Source of the DNA: Casp-actino8 sp044355095
GTDB lineage: Bacteria > Actinomycetota > Acidimicrobiia > Acidimicrobiales > Ilumatobacteraceae
Direction: 5' to 3'
Length of the DNA: 8,258 bases
Assembly: GCA_044355095.1 (NCBI GenBank)
Contig: JBIKYT010000078.1
Coordinates: forward strand, 1 to 8,258
Shown here in pieces: positions 6,864 through 8,258 of this stretch (the stretch's first letter is position 1; every line of letters begins with the position of its first letter). The translations under genes and the position numbers were made by a program. A model generated the notes under the pieces. It saw nothing but the letters and a program-made list of their open reading frames with translations. It was not told where the DNA came from and did not search any database.

Positions 6864-6881
6864 GGGTGATACACTCAACCT
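6864..6881 (+). promoter_or_regulatory. Extended -10 promoter of the antitoxin-toxin pair, probably leaderless
   Basis: TGATACACT at 6867-6875 fits an extended -10 (TGn plus TANNNT, here TACACT). Counting about seven bases on puts the transcript start at or next to the ATG at 6882, and there is no properly spaced Shine-Dalgarno, so a leaderless mRNA is likely. A TTGACC sits at 6839-6844, but 25 bases from the -10 is too far to act as a normal -35. The element also lies inside an imperfect inverted repeat, GGGTGA (6864-6869) and TCAACC (6875-6880), five of six positions matching. This would be a suitable autoregulation site for a Phd-type antitoxin (inference). Confidence 0.5.
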
Positions 6882-7136
6882 ATGGGCAAGAACACCAACG
6901 AAAGCAACACTGTGACTGTTCGAGAATTGCGCAACCAAGGCGGACAGGTGCTCGATCGAGTCCTCGCAGGTGAACAACTCACGATCACTCGTGATGGTCA
7001 GCCGGTCGCCGAACTTTCACCGTTGTCTATACCGACGAATCTGACCACCTTGAAAAAGCGCGCCGCCAAACTCAAAGCCATCGATCCAATCTCGTTGCGA
7101 AACGATCTCGACGAAATAGTTGATCCTTGGTTATGA
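6882..7136 (+). CDS. Type II antitoxin, Phd/YefM family
   Basis: An 84-residue antitoxin expected to bind and neutralise the adjacent PIN toxin and to repress its own promoter. The N-terminal Phd/YefM DNA-binding fold is clear: VTVRELRNQGGQVLDRVLAGEQLTITRDGQPVAELSPL (residues 11-48). It includes the strand-helix start VRELR, the helix GQVLDRV, and the hallmark strand pair with RDGQPVAEL. The remaining part (49-84) is charged, with LKKRAAKLKAIDP and a C-terminal DLDEIVDPWL, matching the extended toxin-binding tail of this family. The length is typical. The start is set by the leaderless promoter pattern; GTG at codon 11 would cut into the conserved VTVREL strand. The stop TGA overlaps the toxin start as ATGA. 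Antitoxins of this family pair with RelE, Doc or PIN toxins; here the partner is a PIN domain. Confidence 0.92.
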   Translation: MGKNTNESNTVTVRELRNQGGQVLDRVLAGEQLTITRDGQPVAELSPLSIPTNLTTLKKRAAKLKAIDPISLRNDLDEIVDPWL

Positions 7137-7567
7137 GCAAGTCTGTATCACCACAACACGATGGCCTGCTAGATACCGACACTCTCATTTTGCTTGCCGA
7201 GATTGAAAGTGATCTACCTGAATTCCCAGCCATCAGCGCGATCAGTTTGGCTGAGCTGACCGTCGGACCACTTGTTGCAAAGACAGATCTTGAAAAGTCG
7301 CATCGTCTCGGACATTTACAATTCGCCGAATCTAATTTTCAAACATTGGCATTTGATGAAAACGCGGCGCGAGTGTTTGGACGCCTGGCCGCTCAGGTAC
7401 GTACTTCTGGACGAACTGCTCGTGCAAGATCATTTGACCTACTGATCGCTTCAATAGCGGTTGCCAACGATCTGCCGTTGTATTCAGTCAATGTTGATGA
7501 CTACATCGGCATTGAAGAACTTGACCTGCGAGCCGTCGCGCATCCTCGACATCAGGAAAGTTCTTGA
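7133..7567 (+). CDS. PIN-domain toxin ribonuclease, VapC-like
   Basis: A 144-residue PIN-domain protein, expected to be a Mg2+-dependent endoribonuclease that inhibits translation when not bound by its antitoxin. Conserved acidic residues are in place: Asp14 (with Asp16) in LLDTDTLILL, Glu41 in ISAISLAELTVG, and Asp102 in RSFDLLIASIAVANDLPLYSVN. Asn120 and Asp122/Asp123 at VNVDDY occupy the position of the usual TRNxxDF end motif. The toxin therefore looks intact. An extension of about ten residues precedes the first PIN strand. I place the start at ATG 7133, which gives a 4-base ATGA overlap with the antitoxin stop and no separate ribosome site, so translational coupling is expected. An in-frame TTG at 7127 would add only two residues and is less likely. 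The stop falls one base from the stop of the convergent permease gene. Confidence 0.92.
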   Translation: MSKSVSPQHDGLLDTDTLILLAEIESDLPEFPAISAISLAELTVGPLVAKTDLEKSHRLGHLQFAESNFQTLAFDENAARVFGRLAAQVRTSGRTARARSFDLLIASIAVANDLPLYSVNVDDYIGIEELDLRAVAHPRHQESS

Positions 7568-7568
7568 A

Positions 7569-8258
7569 CTATTTACGGGTGAGTTTTTCGGCGAGTCCGA
7601 ACATTTGGGTGATCAACACCGCAACTAACACCGACGTTGTGGCGACCGTCCAAATCATTCCGTAATCAAGGCGTCCACGCGACTCGTTCAATAAGTTCCC
7701 GAGTCCATTTCCTGTCGCCAAATACTCGGCAATCATCACACCAAGTAAGGCACGTGGCGCGGCCAATCGGGCCGCTGTCACCATTGCCGGAACAGCACCA
7801 GGTAAACCGACAAATCGCAGAGACTTCAAGCGTCCACCGCCGCTGACGCGCACAACATCAATAGCCGCCGAAGATGTCGTGGCAAGAGCTTGTGAAATCG
7901 TCACAAATGACGGGAAAAATGTCACCGAAACACACACCACAACTGTTGCCAAAATGCTTCGGCCAAAAACCAAAACGATCAACGGTGTCAGTGCTGGTAA
8001 GGGCATCGTCTGCGAGACCAAAGCAAACGGCAATACTGCTCGACCAAGCGTCGGTCGCAGACTCAAAATAACTGCGAGCAGCAATGCTGCCGCCAATCCA
8101 CACAGCAACCCAATCAATGCCAACGGCAAAGTCTCGCTGTACGCATCGAAGAGGCGTGATCGAGATTCGGCTGCTCGAGGATCGGTCGTGAGATATTTCA
8201 CGATCGCCAAAGGAGACTTCGCGACAACGGGCGACATATCCAAGATGCTCAACACCAA
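7569..8258 (-). CDS. ABC transporter permease (NitT/TauT-like, BPD_transp_1), N-terminally incomplete
   Basis: The frame is open to the window edge, so the 5' end is missing; 229 residues are visible. The protein is an inner-membrane permease of a binding-protein-dependent importer. Hydrophobic spans lie at about residues 45-67, 76-98, 101-123, 155-180 and 201-222. Between the third and fourth is the EAA-type cytoplasmic loop that contacts the ATPase (AAIDVVRVSGGGRLKSLRFVGLPGAVP, 131-157, with the conserved Gly140 and Pro153). The order of SPLAIVKYL, SETLPLAL and PLPALTPLIVLVFG before the loop, and AEYLATGNGLGNLL after it, fit SsuC/TauC-like permeases for sulfonates, nitrate, thiamine precursors or similar small molecules. 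The first transmembrane helix is probably beyond the edge, and a fused two-permease protein cannot be excluded. Substrate unknown. Partner ATPase and binding-protein genes would be expected to the right. Confidence 0.9.
   Translation of the reverse strand: MVLSILDMSPVVAKSPLAIVKYLTTDPRAAESRSRLFDAYSETLPLALIGLLCGLAAALLLAVILSLRPTLGRAVLPFALVSQTMPLPALTPLIVLVFGRSILATVVVCVSVTFFPSFVTISQALATTSSAAIDVVRVSGGGRLKSLRFVGLPGAVPAMVTAARLAAPRALLGVMIAEYLATGNGLGNLLNESRGRLDYGMIWTVATTSVLVAVLITQMFGLAEKLTRK

Noticed and set aside
1..8258. CRISPR arrays, tRNA/rRNA genes, insertion sequences, phage attachment sites
   Set aside because: No spaced direct repeats, cloverleaf, transposase, terminal inverted repeats or integrase were seen; nearly all the sequence is taken up by the nine genes described.

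Overview
The window looks like a piece of an actinobacterial chromosome, most plausibly from an aquatic Acidimicrobiia-type lineage. This rests on gene content and moderate base composition (about half G+C by eye), not on a marker gene. Supporting signs are a FadE26/FadE27-like acyl-CoA dehydrogenase pair, a FadD19-like acyl-CoA ligase, an LLM-class (F420/FMN-type) oxidoreductase, and a leaderless-looking promoter. No rRNA, tRNA, CRISPR array, insertion sequence or phage gene was seen.

Layout. (1) 60-2981, plus strand: three genes packed as an operon. They are a full-length acyl-CoA dehydrogenase, a shorter partner dehydrogenase that overlaps it by one base, and a DUF2889-family protein of unknown function. 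(2) 2982-3030: a short convergent junction holding a nested hairpin that looks like a terminator. (3) 3031-6716, minus strand: three genes packed as a second operon, read in the order LLM oxidoreductase, a protein of an AttH/CrtC-like (DUF7064/DUF7065-type) family, then FadD19-like acyl-CoA ligase. (4) 6717-6881: a divergent intergenic region. It carries a 21-bp inverted repeat at the expected start of the minus-strand operon, and an extended -10 element just before the plus-strand gene at 6882. (5) 6882-7567, plus strand: a Phd/YefM-type antitoxin and a PIN-domain (VapC-like) toxin, overlapping by ATGA. (6) 7569-8258, minus strand: the C-terminal part of an ABC transporter permease that runs off the right edge.

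The two metabolic operons face each other and share one theme: activation of a carboxylic acid to its CoA thioester (ligase), then alpha,beta-dehydrogenation by a heteromeric dehydrogenase. In mycobacteria the nearest families act on cholesterol side chains. Here the substrate could be a sterol, a bile-acid or isoprenoid side chain, or another branched or polycyclic acyl-CoA. No ring-degradation genes are visible, so the substrate stays open. The toxin-antitoxin pair and the permease appear unrelated to this pathway.

I did not find a clearly new multi-gene defence or mobile system. The most promising unknowns are the two uncharacterised proteins (2301-2981 and 4628-5749) embedded in the acyl-CoA operons, and the inverted repeat at 6745-6765.
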